A stretch of 43,872 nucleotides of DNA from Candidatus Hodarchaeota archaeon (lineage in GTDB: Archaea; Asgardarchaeota; Heimdallarchaeia; Hodarchaeales; Hodarchaeaceae): the NCBI GenBank assembly GCA_016839815.1, contig JAEOTM010000102.1, positions 1 through 43,872 on the forward strand, in the 5' to 3' direction. Position numbers and translations under genes: made by a program. Shown piece after piece: positions 8,663 through 18,009 of this stretch. Position 1 is the stretch's first letter. Each line of letters opens with the position of its first letter. The notes beneath the pieces were generated by a model. That model was given only the letters and a program-made list of their open reading frames with translations, was not told the DNA's origin and ran no database searches.

Positions 8663-9856
8663 ATGGTTATACGCAACCTAACAGCCGACAACGATTTAGA
8701 AAGTTATAAAGATATGTTTGATATTTCTCTTGGTACAAATTATACTGGATTATTGTTCCCCAGTGAGAAATTTCCGATACCTACTGAAAATATTTTTGGA
8801 AAGTTTGTGGGAGGAAAACTCGTATCAGCATTATTTCTTGTAGATTATGATATTAAGCTACGTGGTAATAAATTTAGAATGGCGGGAGTAGAAGGGGTTA
8901 CTACTCTTCCTGGTTTTCGAGGAAAAGGATTTTCAAAAGAGATATTTACACACATATTCAAAGTGATGAATGAACGACAACAATATCTTTCTGTTCTTTT
9001 TCCGACTTCTCATTATCTTTATGAACGTAGAGGGTATGGAATTGCTGATGAACAAGTCTTCTACCAATTTGACCTAAGTAATATTAGAAAGAAAACCTTT
9101 CCTCAACATTCCTTCATTCCAGTCAAGAATTTTACTACTGGAATTAAACAATTTTACAATGAATGCACAAGAAAATTTGATTTTATAGCTTTACGTGATG
9201 AATTCAGTTGGAAGCTGAAAGCTGAGCAGGCTGATTTTTATTTTGAAAGTAAAGATGTGAATGAAGATACAGTAGGGTACTGTTTACTGAAATTCCTCAA
9301 GGCCCATTACTTATTTAAAGACCCCTCTAATACTATTCATATCGTTGAAGCATTCTGGAAAGATCGAACAACAAAACATGCCCTCTTTCAAGATTTTCTT
9401 CCTTCCTTTAGTGATCAAAGGAAGTATGGGTCTGTCGTTCTTCCTTTGGATGAAAACTTTATCGCAATGGTGTATAATCCAATTTTACCAACAAGAACAA
9501 TAAAAGTCTCCTCTAGAATTCGAGTAATCAACGTGAAAAAGGTTTTGAAACAATTATCCTATTCAGTCTCCTCTTTTAGTATTTCAATAAAAGTTTCAGA
9601 TCCATATTGTGATTGGAATAATAAAACATTCAACTTATATAAAAATGAAACCCAAATAAATGTAGAAGAAACTGAACATATTGATGGACAAGTTGATCTA
9701 GTAATTGACATTGTCGCTTTTGCAGAACTCATTGTTGGAAGTAAATCTATTCAGGATCTCTCCGAATTTCCTGGTTGCTTAGTAAATTCTGGTTCATTAG
9801 AATTATTGCAAGAATTATTCCCTAAACAAAAGAACTACTTTAGAGACTTTTTCTAA
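8663..9856 (+). CDS. Eis-like GNAT acetyltransferase
   Basis: The 397-residue protein matches the Eis architecture: an N-terminal GNAT domain with GVTTLPGFRGKGFSKEIF as motif A (around residues 75-100) and LFPTSHYLYERRGYGI, then a second degenerate GNAT region. It ends in a sterol-carrier-like (SCP2-type) domain with the FPGCLVNSGSLELLQELFP segment. Eis-type enzymes acetylate amines on proteins or small molecules, often at several positions, as hexamers. I chose ATG 8663, which fits the family start; a TTG at 8651 would add four residues. Single gene between the longin-like gene and a convergent permease. Confidence 0.75.
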   Translation: MVIRNLTADNDLESYKDMFDISLGTNYTGLLFPSEKFPIPTENIFGKFVGGKLVSALFLVDYDIKLRGNKFRMAGVEGVTTLPGFRGKGFSKEIFTHIFKVMNERQQYLSVLFPTSHYLYERRGYGIADEQVFYQFDLSNIRKKTFPQHSFIPVKNFTTGIKQFYNECTRKFDFIALRDEFSWKLKAEQADFYFESKDVNEDTVGYCLLKFLKAHYLFKDPSNTIHIVEAFWKDRTTKHALFQDFLPSFSDQRKYGSVVLPLDENFIAMVYNPILPTRTIKVSSRIRVINVKKVLKQLSYSVSSFSISIKVSDPYCDWNNKTFNLYKNETQINVEETEHIDGQVDLVIDIVAFAELIVGSKSIQDLSEFPGCLVNSGSLELLQELFPKQKNYFRDFF

Positions 9857-9921
9857 TGTATTTGTCAAGTAAAATAGGAGAAAAGAAGGAAAGAAAGGCA
9901 TTACTGAATTTTTAATCCAGC

Positions 9922-12828
9922 TCAAACTTTCTCCAAGAAATTGAGATACCGGCGTAAAACTGCAATATATCGCTGTGTATCAATTTGGCCTTCTGAGTAT
10001 TTGTTTGATTGCGTTTCGTACAATGATTGCCATTTCTGATTCTCTTCAATACTCATATCTAAATTCAGAGTGAGTGATGAAATCTTCTCCTGTAATTTTT
10101 TAATTTCATCCGATGAAACACTATCTACGACTGTTTTCTGAGGTGTCTGGACTTCTTCAACATGTTCTGGAGTAGTTTGCATCTTCTCAATTACAGCATC
10201 GATATCAAATTCTGCTGGTTTATAGAAGCTTCTTGCTGTTTTGAGTTCTTTACGACCTGAAATAGCTGCAATAATATTAGTTTGAGATGCCCGTCTTGCA
10301 GGAACCCATGTACTCGCTAATGTAACTAACCCAGCAAGACCTACCCATAGTATAAACATCGCTGTATCAACAAGAGAGTTAATAGAAACATCCACAGGTA
10401 TACTCTGCCCAATATACCAAGATATTAGCTCTGCTCCTAAGAAGGAGTTAAAAATCCCTAATATAACTCCAGTAAATCCAAGTACACTCGCTTCAAATAA
10501 AAACACAAAAAATACCCTTCGCGTTGACATTCCGATTGAGCGAGTAATTGCAACATCTCTTTCCATTCTTATGGTTGAGACCAAGATGGCTATAAATTGA
10601 GTTAATCCTGATAGAAAGAATGAATGGACAAATATCAATTGGATGAACGACCCCTGAACTCCCAGACTTGCCTTAATCATAGAATGATAATCAAAGATTG
10701 TCATCACTGATTTAAGTTCAGGATAGTTCGCTTCTATATCCCGTACTACACTAACCTTAGGAAAGGATTCATCATAATCTCCCCAAAACCATTTAGAGGT
10801 ATCTTTACCCCAAAGTTCCTGAAACATCACAGTATCGATAAAAATGTATTCCCCATTCCTGATGAAGGGATTTCCATGAAGGATTCCACTTACCACTCCG
10901 CGAATGTTGGTACCATTGGCAGCACCAATCCAGACCTGATCATTTAGTGCTAGATCGAATTTTTCTACAATTGCGTCGGTGACAACAACATTAGGAGAAG
11001 AATCATCAAGTAGATTAGAAATCGTAACCTCGGAAGGTGAAGTAATAAATTCATCCACAAAATACGCTATCGACGATCTATCGACACCAAAATAGTGCAA
11101 ATTTCCCCCTATTTCGAAGGAGGATCGTTGTTCCTGTATAAAACTAGTCTGTTGGATCCATTCTAAATCAGCTTTGAGTGTTTCTGTAAAATCGTTGGGT
11201 TTTTCCAAGTGATCCCAGGTTTCAATCACAATATTCAAATTATCTCCAAAACTTTCTTCATAAAAAGCTGGAACAGCATCAAACAATCCACTACTCACCA
11301 TGCTAACAATTAGAATTAAACTTAGGGAAAGCGCTGCTGTGAATATAGTAATCATAGCTTTCTGCATGTCACGTTGAATATCCTTTGTAGCAAGAAGCAT
11401 TGGAGCTTTTGTGGAACGAACCAATACTCTAATCGCTATCTTTGGGACAAATGTGACTAAAGCTCCTTCGATCGCAAGGGTTCCTAAGAAAATTGCGGCG
11501 ATAACTATTGCCTGTGTGGAGCCAATTTCAAAACCAAGAAAACTTGATTCCTCTATTACGCTCATAGTTATGAATCCTGCACCTACTAGTAGGACCCCTA
11601 ATACAAGAGAAGATTTCCATGTAATAAATCTACGACGAGATTTCCTGAATATTCGAGCACTGTGAATAGTTTGGACTACTGGCATACTCATTGCGATCCA
11701 TAAAGGCCATAATCCAGAAAGGATTGTAACAGTAATTCCAGTAAAAAGAGACATCCCAAAAGTCGTAGGTGATATCACTAACGATGAAAGACTTGAAACA
11801 CCCAGAGTATACCTAAATACCATCAAAAGGAAAGTGGCAAAACCTAATCCAGCAACACCACCAATCAGACTTCCTCCAAGTCCTATCAAAAATGCTTCTG
11901 TGAGTATAAGTAATACTACTTGTCTTTTACCTGTACCAACAGATCGGAGTATACCAAATTCCCGAGATCTTTCTTTCATACTAAATCCAAAAATATTCGT
12001 GATAAAAAGAAATTCAATAGCATATGAAGCAATAATTAGGACTGTCATTGCAGTAGAGTAGGTTCGAAGACCCGTTGCTTTTAGTTCATCAATATTCTTT
12101 TCTCGAATAATTATGTAATCATCATAAGCATCGTTTAACTCATTCGCAATATCGTTTAATTTCAGAAGATCAGGTACCATCATAGCAATGTACGGTTCAA
12201 TGGATGAAGTATCATCAAAGAGTGATAGCAGATAATCAATTTCGAAAACGATATAAGCCCCTGGTCGATTTCCAAAGGGATAGGCCTCATCAATAATTGC
12301 AGAAACAACAAAACTTCCTCCTAAAAAGTGTTCCGAAGGTACAGCATCCATAACGAAGTTATCTTCTGGGTCAAGCAAATATAGTCTAGCAATTTCTTCA
12401 GACATTAAGATCTTATTATTTTCAAGTGATCTAGATCCAGCTACTCTATCAAACCTCGAAAAATCTGGATGATCTGTCGTAATTCCATAAATGTAAGTAT
12501 CTCCAAGATCGTTTGGCAACTGGAGTAGGGTAGATAAATTTAAAGTAACAGCTGGAGAAACTCCTTCAACTTTAAAAGAGTCTTGAATTTGAGGGATTTG
12601 AGCTCTTATATCTGCTAATGTTTGATTCTCTTCTCCATACATCGTAATATCAGTATAATTATGATTCCGATTTGTTTGTATAAAATCTTCCTTTAGAGAA
12701 TCAACAGAAATTGCAATACCAATCTGCAATGACACTGTAAGTGCCACTCCAGCTAAAAGCATATATGAACGCATCTTGGATCTTTTAATATTTCTAATGG
12801 ACAACATAACAAATGGGAAGCGAGCCAT
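9922..12828 (-). CDS. FtsX-type ABC transporter permease with coiled-coil tail
   Basis: The 968-residue membrane protein has the MacB/FtsX double layout. It starts with a membrane helix near residues 22-42 and a large outer domain. A first FtsX domain follows (about 257-395, with REFGILRSVGTGKRQV), then a second outer domain and a second FtsX domain (about 726-856, with RDVAITRSIGMSTRRV). Family members use an ATPase to move lipids, lipoproteins or peptides, or to transmit force across the membrane. No ATPase gene is adjacent. Residues about 890-968 form a cytoplasmic coiled-coil tail not usual for the family. A ribosome site AGGAGAAAC precedes the ATG. Confidence 0.85.
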   Translation of the reverse strand: MARFPFVMLSIRNIKRSKMRSYMLLAGVALTVSLQIGIAISVDSLKEDFIQTNRNHNYTDITMYGEENQTLADIRAQIPQIQDSFKVEGVSPAVTLNLSTLLQLPNDLGDTYIYGITTDHPDFSRFDRVAGSRSLENNKILMSEEIARLYLLDPEDNFVMDAVPSEHFLGGSFVVSAIIDEAYPFGNRPGAYIVFEIDYLLSLFDDTSSIEPYIAMMVPDLLKLNDIANELNDAYDDYIIIREKNIDELKATGLRTYSTAMTVLIIASYAIEFLFITNIFGFSMKERSREFGILRSVGTGKRQVVLLILTEAFLIGLGGSLIGGVAGLGFATFLLMVFRYTLGVSSLSSLVISPTTFGMSLFTGITVTILSGLWPLWIAMSMPVVQTIHSARIFRKSRRRFITWKSSLVLGVLLVGAGFITMSVIEESSFLGFEIGSTQAIVIAAIFLGTLAIEGALVTFVPKIAIRVLVRSTKAPMLLATKDIQRDMQKAMITIFTAALSLSLILIVSMVSSGLFDAVPAFYEESFGDNLNIVIETWDHLEKPNDFTETLKADLEWIQQTSFIQEQRSSFEIGGNLHYFGVDRSSIAYFVDEFITSPSEVTISNLLDDSSPNVVVTDAIVEKFDLALNDQVWIGAANGTNIRGVVSGILHGNPFIRNGEYIFIDTVMFQELWGKDTSKWFWGDYDESFPKVSVVRDIEANYPELKSVMTIFDYHSMIKASLGVQGSFIQLIFVHSFFLSGLTQFIAILVSTIRMERDVAITRSIGMSTRRVFFVFLFEASVLGFTGVILGIFNSFLGAELISWYIGQSIPVDVSINSLVDTAMFILWVGLAGLVTLASTWVPARRASQTNIIAAISGRKELKTARSFYKPAEFDIDAVIEKMQTTPEHVEEVQTPQKTVVDSVSSDEIKKLQEKISSLTLNLDMSIEENQKWQSLYETQSNKYSEGQIDTQRYIAVLRRYLNFLEKV

Positions 12829-13011
12829 ACCTTGTTTCTCCTAATAAAACGTATTTGATAAAAATTTAAAATGTCTGCTTACAGAAAGACACTTTTAGTG
12901 ATTATGGCACAAAGCTTTTCGTTAGTTTATTAATTTTAATCCATCTAAAGAACCCTCAGATTTTGTAATGTTAAATCTACCTTGTAATTACTTTACCATC
13001 GTTAAAATCCT

Positions 13012-13656
13012 CTATCTACGTACTATTAGAAACTGAAAGAGAATCCATAATGCAAAACAGAATGATGTCACTTTTTGAATTAATGGCTCTATCTCTGAAA
13101 ACACTCCTAGTATGAATAGAATTTCAAATAATACTATTGAAATACCTGCAATTCCACTATAGTTTGGGTAATCAGGTTCAATGAATATCGCGAGTGAGTA
13201 ACAAAATAGGGAAACTGAAATAGTCAGATAATAAGCAACAGAAAACATAGCATGAAGATCAAGCCATAAATTTATTGGGACTAAAGCAATTCCAAATAAA
13301 GTAGGTATGGCGAACATTCCAAATATCGATCCTAACCTTCCGATATCCCTTGCGCGTGATGAATGGAAAAAAATTGTATAATACGTCAACCAAAAGGGAA
13401 TAAAGAGAAAACCTGTAATAATTGTACCTAATATAAAGAAAATTAAAGAAAGAATATTGTCATTTCCTTCTGGTGTTACAGTTCTTCCCAAATCACTATA
13501 ATAATGGGTAAAGAAATCATACCCTCCAGGATAAAACATTGCTGCAGTTAGAATAGAGCCATAGTAAAGAATAAAAGCTATTATAGCTAAAATACATGCA
13601 TTCCGAATTCTATTAATGGTTTCATTTTTTTGGGAAGTATTTTTAATCAAATTCAC
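13012..13656 (-). CDS. DUF998-like multi-pass membrane protein
   Basis: The 214-residue protein has about six hydrophobic helices. After the first helix comes FYPGGYDFFTHYYSDLGR, close to the SDLG signature of the DUF998 family, and a later LDLHAMFSVAYYL segment fits as well. The role of this family is not established. It lies upstream of, and on the same strand as, the FtsX permease with a gap of 183 bases that carries its own likely promoter. The divergent TPR gene starts 157 bases away. Confidence 0.65.
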   Translation of the reverse strand: MNLIKNTSQKNETINRIRNACILAIIAFILYYGSILTAAMFYPGGYDFFTHYYSDLGRTVTPEGNDNILSLIFFILGTIITGFLFIPFWLTYYTIFFHSSRARDIGRLGSIFGMFAIPTLFGIALVPINLWLDLHAMFSVAYYLTISVSLFCYSLAIFIEPDYPNYSGIAGISIVLFEILFILGVFSEIEPLIQKVTSFCFALWILFQFLIVRR

Positions 13657-13812
13657 TTCATCTTCGCCTGTTTAATAATTTGTGTTCAATGTCTACTCTT
13701 ATCTTTTGTTGAGGAGAGAGTGAAAAGTTTATTAAAACAAGAATCAATTCACTAGGAAATTGAATAATAATTCATTACATATATCTAAAATCTTTGATCA
13801 CCTGGACTGGAA

Positions 13813-15360
13813 ATGAATCAGAAGAAGCTAGAAGATCTCTATATAACTGGAAATTATTCAGCACTTTTAGAAGAAATCTCTCTCTTAAACTACAACAGTC
13901 CATCAACGACGTTTAACAACCTTGAAAGAGCTATTTGTTTATCTTACCATAGTAGAACCTTAATTCGACTTGGAAAAATTAATGATGCTGAGAAACTCAT
14001 CCAAAAAGTTGTAAATAAAAATTTAAAAAGAGATTTCTCTATTTCAGAACTGATTCACCAAACTACTATAATTAATTTGCAAATTACTAGAGGAAATACT
14101 TCCGAATCGATTGATAATGGATTAAGCACGTTATCATTGATTGATGAGAATTTGGAAATATTATCTGAATATCCTCGGATATTTTCTTTTTGGAGCATAT
14201 TTCTGTACTTCCTCATTGGAATGGCATATTTTTATCAATTTCAGAATGATCAGGCAAAAGAGTTTTTTCAGAAATGCCTGGGTGACGATCATACAAACCT
14301 CTATGTAAAAGCTAAGAGTTTATACTACACAGCATTTCTTGAACTAGAGAAGGGCGAGTTAACTGAGTTTTTCAAATATCTTGAAAGAAGTTTAAGGATT
14401 TATCACTCTATTGATGCCAAACAAGGAATTGCTTGGGTGAAAGCATGGTTAGGAAATTACTATCTTCAAAAAGGGGATCTAAATACCGCACAGATAAATT
14501 TTACTGAAGCATTGGATCTTTTTGGAAAGATCAAAGAACAACAGGGTGTTAATTTAGTTAATTCTTTAATAGGACTAATGTTATATCAGCAAGGGAAGTT
14601 AGAACAGGCAAGAGATGTCTTAGAAAGAAGTTTTACTTCATCTATTGAAATTGGGAACCCAATGATTACTTCTTATTGTCTTATTCCGTTGGTTTTGCTT
14701 CATATTGAATTGGGAAGCCGATCAAAGGCAGAAAAATATATTCAAGAATTCAAAAAATTAAGTAAGTCTCAAAGCAGTGATCGTGTAAAAGTGCATCGCA
14801 TTGCAACTGAGGCCATATTTTTAAAATCCAGCCCTCGTTTGATTGATAAAGCCCATGCGCAAAAGCTTTTCCTTCAATTATTACAAGATAAAGATGAGGA
14901 AATTCAATCTCATGGATCTTATGTGTGGATCACCTCAGACAAATTTTTCTCATTCTTTGTGATTTTTCATCTTGCAGAACTATACTTAGATGAGTTTAAA
15001 CTCTCAGAGGACAATGTAATTCTACAGGAAGTCCAAGATTTAATCAATGATGAACTTCAGAGTGCCCGTGACCAAAAGTTTTCCCCTGAATATATAGAGC
15101 TGTCACTATTACAAGCGAAATTAATGATCATTGAAGGAAAGATCAAAAAAAGCTTATTAATCCTTGAAGAAATCAAACAAATTGCTGATATCAATGATTT
15201 TCATCGTTTGAAAGAAAAAATTGGATTAGAGATTAAGCGGATTGACAGAGAATTTACAAAATGGGATTCAGCCGTTTCTGTTAAAGAGAGAATAAAACAA
15301 GTAGAAATTGAGAAATATCTGAAAGAAGTACAGAAGTTTTTGACCTTTCATCATCAATAA
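13813..15360 (+). CDS. TPR-repeat protein, paralogue of the one at 5503
   Basis: The 515-residue soluble protein is mostly helical repeats. Clear TPR units include WLGNYYLQKGDLNTAQINFTEAL and LIGLMLYQQGKLEQARDVLE near residues 215-275. The C-terminal ~60 residues (FTKWDSAVSVKERIKQVEIEKYL) match the end module of the TPR protein at 5503-7020. It probably acts as a scaffold or regulator; no catalytic motif is seen. The start ATG has only a weak ribosome site. The SnoaL-like gene begins 39 bases downstream and is likely co-transcribed. Confidence 0.8.
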   Translation: MNQKKLEDLYITGNYSALLEEISLLNYNSPSTTFNNLERAICLSYHSRTLIRLGKINDAEKLIQKVVNKNLKRDFSISELIHQTTIINLQITRGNTSESIDNGLSTLSLIDENLEILSEYPRIFSFWSIFLYFLIGMAYFYQFQNDQAKEFFQKCLGDDHTNLYVKAKSLYYTAFLELEKGELTEFFKYLERSLRIYHSIDAKQGIAWVKAWLGNYYLQKGDLNTAQINFTEALDLFGKIKEQQGVNLVNSLIGLMLYQQGKLEQARDVLERSFTSSIEIGNPMITSYCLIPLVLLHIELGSRSKAEKYIQEFKKLSKSQSSDRVKVHRIATEAIFLKSSPRLIDKAHAQKLFLQLLQDKDEEIQSHGSYVWITSDKFFSFFVIFHLAELYLDEFKLSEDNVILQEVQDLINDELQSARDQKFSPEYIELSLLQAKLMIIEGKIKKSLLILEEIKQIADINDFHRLKEKIGLEIKRIDREFTKWDSAVSVKERIKQVEIEKYLKEVQKFLTFHHQ

Positions 15361-15383
15361 GATAGGAAACTCGAATTGGAATG

Positions 15384-15394
15384 AAGGAGGTGAT
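15384..15394 (+). promoter_or_regulatory. Full-length Shine-Dalgarno sequence deciding a TTG start
   Basis: AAGGAGGTGAT is a complete match to the 16S 3' end. It sits 5 bases before TTG 15400. An ATG at 15396 is out of frame and would give only a nine-residue peptide, so the TTG is preferred. Confidence 0.6.
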
Positions 15395-15399
15395 TATGA

Positions 15400-15792
15400 T
15401 TGACAAGTTTGAAAGATTCGATTGATAGTCTATGGAAAGAATATGCTGCAGCTGTTGTTGCTAGTGATATCGAACGCTGGATATCTTTGTGGATTGATAA
15501 AGGAATTCAAATGCCACCAAATGCTCCTGTAAATATTGGTAAAGAAAAGATTAAAGCTTTCACACAAACTCTTATGAATGGACCTCCAGTATCTAAAATG
15601 GTCGTCAATAGTGAAGAAGTTAGAGAAACTAGTGATTGGGGATTTTCTCGTGGAAACTATTGGTTTGAAATGACTCCGAAAGAAGGAGAAACAGTAAAAG
15701 TGATAGGGAAATTTACTACAATATTTGAAAAACAGGAAGATGGGTCTTGGAAGATTGCTCGAGATTGTTTCAACTATGATACGCCGCTTTAA
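15400..15792 (+). CDS. SnoaL/DUF4440-like (NTF2-fold) protein
   Basis: The 130-residue protein fits the DUF4440/SnoaL cone-shaped NTF2-like fold. It has an N-terminal helix (IDSLWKEYAAAVVASDIERWISLW), NIGKEKIKAFTQTLM, then antiparallel strands ending in FTTIFEKQEDGSWKIARDCFN. Family members bind small hydrophobic ligands or act as isomerases or hydrolases; the ligand here is unknown. Translation starts at TTG 15400 behind a perfect ribosome site. It follows the TPR gene closely. A frameshifted relative occurs at 32255-32631. Confidence 0.75.
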   Translation: MTSLKDSIDSLWKEYAAAVVASDIERWISLWIDKGIQMPPNAPVNIGKEKIKAFTQTLMNGPPVSKMVVNSEEVRETSDWGFSRGNYWFEMTPKEGETVKVIGKFTTIFEKQEDGSWKIARDCFNYDTPL

Positions 15793-15887
15793 CTAATTCT
15801 TGTGGAAAACAAAAGAAAAAGAATTAAAATTAGCAATATTAATCGAGAAAAACGTGAAAATTTAAAATTCGAGAATAAATTTCACAT

Positions 15888-15920
15888 AAAAAAAAAGAGG
15901 AGCTAACTATCGTCAGCTCC
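15888..15920 (-). terminator. Intrinsic-type terminator of the DUF3224-like gene
   Basis: On the minus strand, about ten bases after the stop at 15930, GGAGCT...AGCTCC forms a stem (15899-15920) with a short loop. A CT step and nine T residues (15888-15896) follow. This is the classic hairpin plus T-tract layout of bacterial factor-independent terminators. Confidence 0.65.
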
Positions 15921-15929
15921 AATTATCAT

Positions 15930-16451
15930 TTAATAAAGGAAACCCCTTACGTAAATGTCCCCCTGTAACCCTACATCTGGAGCACCAGGACCCCAGAATA
16001 TACCTCGTCCATTAAGGTTTTCTAATTCTCCTGTTCCACTTTCAATTAACCATTGACCGTCCCATTCGGAAAATCCATCGGGTCTTGAACCCCAAAAATA
16101 CATCAATAAGGTCCCTGATTCCCCGTTGACTTCACCCTCAAAAAAGACAAAACCAACAACCGACCATGCTCCAGAAGCAGATATCACTACAACATCTTGT
16201 TCTGTCGATGTCCCTTCAAAAGTTCCTGACCAAACTGCATCCTCTCTTGTCCTCATAATCGTATCGCCATTTATAACCTGTACATCTAGAATCTCAGGTG
16301 TATATTGCCAAAGGCTATTGGCAAATGTAAACCTATGTCTCCCAACTCTGCCTGCATTAGCGGATAATAAGGGTGCGACTAATACAATGAGAAACAGGGA
16401 AAATAAGAAAACCTGTGCTTTTTTATTAACTTTAATCTTATTCACATCCAA
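15930..16451 (-). CDS. Secreted DUF3224-like beta-barrel protein
   Basis: The 173-residue protein has an N-terminal signal peptide (AQVFLFSLFLIVLVAPLLSANAG) and then about 140 residues of strands. The order WSGTFEGTSTEQDVV, FFEGEVNGESGTLLMYFWG and ESGTGELENLNGRG matches the DUF3224 pattern, a small beta-barrel family of unknown role. It lacks a C-terminal membrane anchor, so it should be released or held by other means. TTG at 16451 is the likely start; GTG at 16445 is possible. A hairpin terminator follows the stop, and the upstream region carries the shared 43-base element. Confidence 0.6.
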   Translation of the reverse strand: MDVNKIKVNKKAQVFLFSLFLIVLVAPLLSANAGRVGRHRFTFANSLWQYTPEILDVQVINGDTIMRTREDAVWSGTFEGTSTEQDVVVISASGAWSVVGFVFFEGEVNGESGTLLMYFWGSRPDGFSEWDGQWLIESGTGELENLNGRGIFWGPGAPDVGLQGDIYVRGFLY

Positions 16452-16486
16452 ATTTCAATCTCAATTAAGATACAATTTACATTACA

Positions 16487-16529
16487 TCTTAATAGTTACT
16501 ATTGTATCATAATAACATTTATAAGTTTT
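16487..16529 (-). promoter_or_regulatory. Shared promoter/operator element, copy 1
   Basis: This 43-base stretch matches the stretch at 18981-19023 at 35 of 43 positions. It contains TTACTATTGTA followed by ATAATA, an imperfect inverted repeat. On the minus strand a TATA-like TTATAAATG precedes the repeat, so the repeat would cover the start of transcription of the secreted-protein gene at 16451. It also lies about 110 bases before the ATG of the divergent RHH gene. Confidence 0.5.
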
Positions 16530-16638
16530 ACCATAGTTAATGAAATGCTATACATAAAAATACCTATAACAATTAACAACCAATATTATTTTACGAAGGT
16601 TGAATTGCGTTTCTTTTGTTGAGAAATGGTGCAATCCC

Positions 16639-17172
16639 ATGGCTAAAGACGATGAGAAACTACAAAAGCTACCCATCCGAGTAGATCTTGATGATGAAGA
16701 CGCAAAAAAGTTTAAGTACATTCAAAATAATTTTAAATTGAAGAACAAAGCTGAAGTTTTACGTTTTTGTGTTAATAAAGTCTATCATGGGATAGCGTTA
16801 GAAATTGATAACGATATGTACAACGAAATTCATAAGATCATTTCTAGTAAATCAATAAAGATCAAGTACGCAATAACCAGTGTTGATGATTTCATTAAAC
16901 GCGCAATGAGCGAATTTTTGACTATATTGAAAGAAGAATGGAGTCTACGAAATTGGAATATGCGACAAACCCTTTCTGAAGAAGAGAATGATACTGCTTT
17001 AGCACTTCTTGAATTACAACTTCAAAAAATGCCAGGAGTCACCATTGAGGATTTAGCTCGGCACATGAAGAAAGATAAAGATCTGTTAACCAAACATCTT
17101 GAAAAATTCATGACAGATGCACTCCTCGATTTTAGAGAGTCTCATGGTAAGATTTATTATTATGTCCAATGA
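16639..17172 (+). CDS. Ribbon-helix-helix / winged-helix DNA-binding protein
   Basis: The 177-residue protein starts with a ribbon-helix-helix-like segment: strand LPIRVDL, then two helices with the turn NFKLKNKAEVLRFCVN (about residues 11-48). Residues 60-95 resemble a second such unit (TSVDDFIKRAMSEF). The last ~65 residues look like a winged helix with VTIEDLARHMKKDKDLLTKHL. It should bind DNA as a dimer. Its stop overlaps the start of the MinD/ParA-like gene by ATGA, so both act together. I chose ATG 16639; a TTG at 16600 would add 13 unlikely residues. It may bind the shared element 110 bases upstream. Confidence 0.65.
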   Translation: MAKDDEKLQKLPIRVDLDDEDAKKFKYIQNNFKLKNKAEVLRFCVNKVYHGIALEIDNDMYNEIHKIISSKSIKIKYAITSVDDFIKRAMSEFLTILKEEWSLRNWNMRQTLSEEENDTALALLELQLQKMPGVTIEDLARHMKKDKDLLTKHLEKFMTDALLDFRESHGKIYYYVQ

Positions 17173-17942
17173 CAAATGAAAAATTGGGTATTGATTTCAT
17201 GAAAAAAATTCTCATTCATAGTTATAAAGGTGGTACAGGTAAAACTACGGTAGCTGTTAATCTAGCTAGTATCCTGTCGCAGAATACGAAAGTTCTTTTA
17301 ATAGAAAATGATTTCAGTATGCCCTCCTTTGTTAATATCTTTAAACACGAACCAAATGCTTTTTTCAATGATTTTTGTACTGGAAGTGCAACTTTTAGCG
17401 AAATAATTCAGTCTAATCTCAAACCAAGTCTAGATATAATCTTTGCTGACACTCAATTTAATCCTTCAGCAGAGATTATGGGATCAAATCAAGCATGGTT
17501 CCTTAAACTACTAGAGAAGATGATGGAAAATCTCAAAGCATGTGAAGAGATATACGAGTATGTCATTTTTGATACACCACCAGGATGGCAACTCATCCTT
17601 GTCAATCTGATTGCTTTAGCAAATGTGGCAATTCTCCTGCTTAGACCCAATTCATATGAAGTAATGGGTACTAAAAGATTGATAGAAATCCTTTACAAGA
17701 GAGCAAAACCATCAATGAATTTCGATGTAAATCTTCTTTTCAATCAAGTACCAGAAGTAGATATGATAAAAGATCTCGAGGGATGGGCGGAAGAACTTCA
17801 AATTGAAGGAATAAGTTATTTAGGTCACATTTCTTGCTCATGTCAGACGGCCTATGAGATGGCACATGAGACAACAATATTTCCCCTTGAACATGAATTT
17901 TCTCAATCATTACAACAAGTTATAAGTAATTTAAAGATATAA
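17169..17942 (+). CDS. MinD/ParA-family ATPase
   Basis: The 257-residue protein has the deviant Walker A box SYKGGTGKTT with the signature lysine (Lys20) and the P-loop lysine (Lys25), an IENDFSMPSF switch, and the Walker B-like VIFDTPPGW. Such ATPases dimerise with ATP on membranes or DNA and position chromosomes, plasmids or surface structures. No C-terminal amphipathic membrane helix of the MinD type is evident. The start overlaps the upstream DNA-binding gene (ATGA); an internal ATG at 17199 would begin directly at the first strand. The pair resembles a ParA plus centromere-binding protein unit with the order reversed. Confidence 0.85.
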   Translation: MTNEKLGIDFMKKILIHSYKGGTGKTTVAVNLASILSQNTKVLLIENDFSMPSFVNIFKHEPNAFFNDFCTGSATFSEIIQSNLKPSLDIIFADTQFNPSAEIMGSNQAWFLKLLEKMMENLKACEEIYEYVIFDTPPGWQLILVNLIALANVAILLLRPNSYEVMGTKRLIEILYKRAKPSMNFDVNLLFNQVPEVDMIKDLEGWAEELQIEGISYLGHISCSCQTAYEMAHETTIFPLEHEFSQSLQQVISNLKI

Positions 17943-17966
17943 ACTTCTTATTAGAATTATTTTGTC

Positions 17967-18009
17967 AAAAAAAGGAAGTAATGGAGTTTTCTATCGTCTC
18001 CGCTTACTT
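17967..18009 (-). terminator. Intrinsic-type terminator overlapping the end of a surface-protein gene
   Basis: On the minus strand AAGTAAGCGGAG, inside the last codons, pairs with CTCCATTACTT just after the TAG stop, with one bulge. CC and seven T residues (17967-17973) follow. The stem thus includes the 3' end of the coding region of the gene at 17991. Confidence 0.55.

Noticed and set aside
16639..17942. RHH plus ParA-like pair as a sign of a plasmid
   Set aside because: All neighbours are chromosomal housekeeping or surface genes and no replication initiator or mobile-element gene is present.
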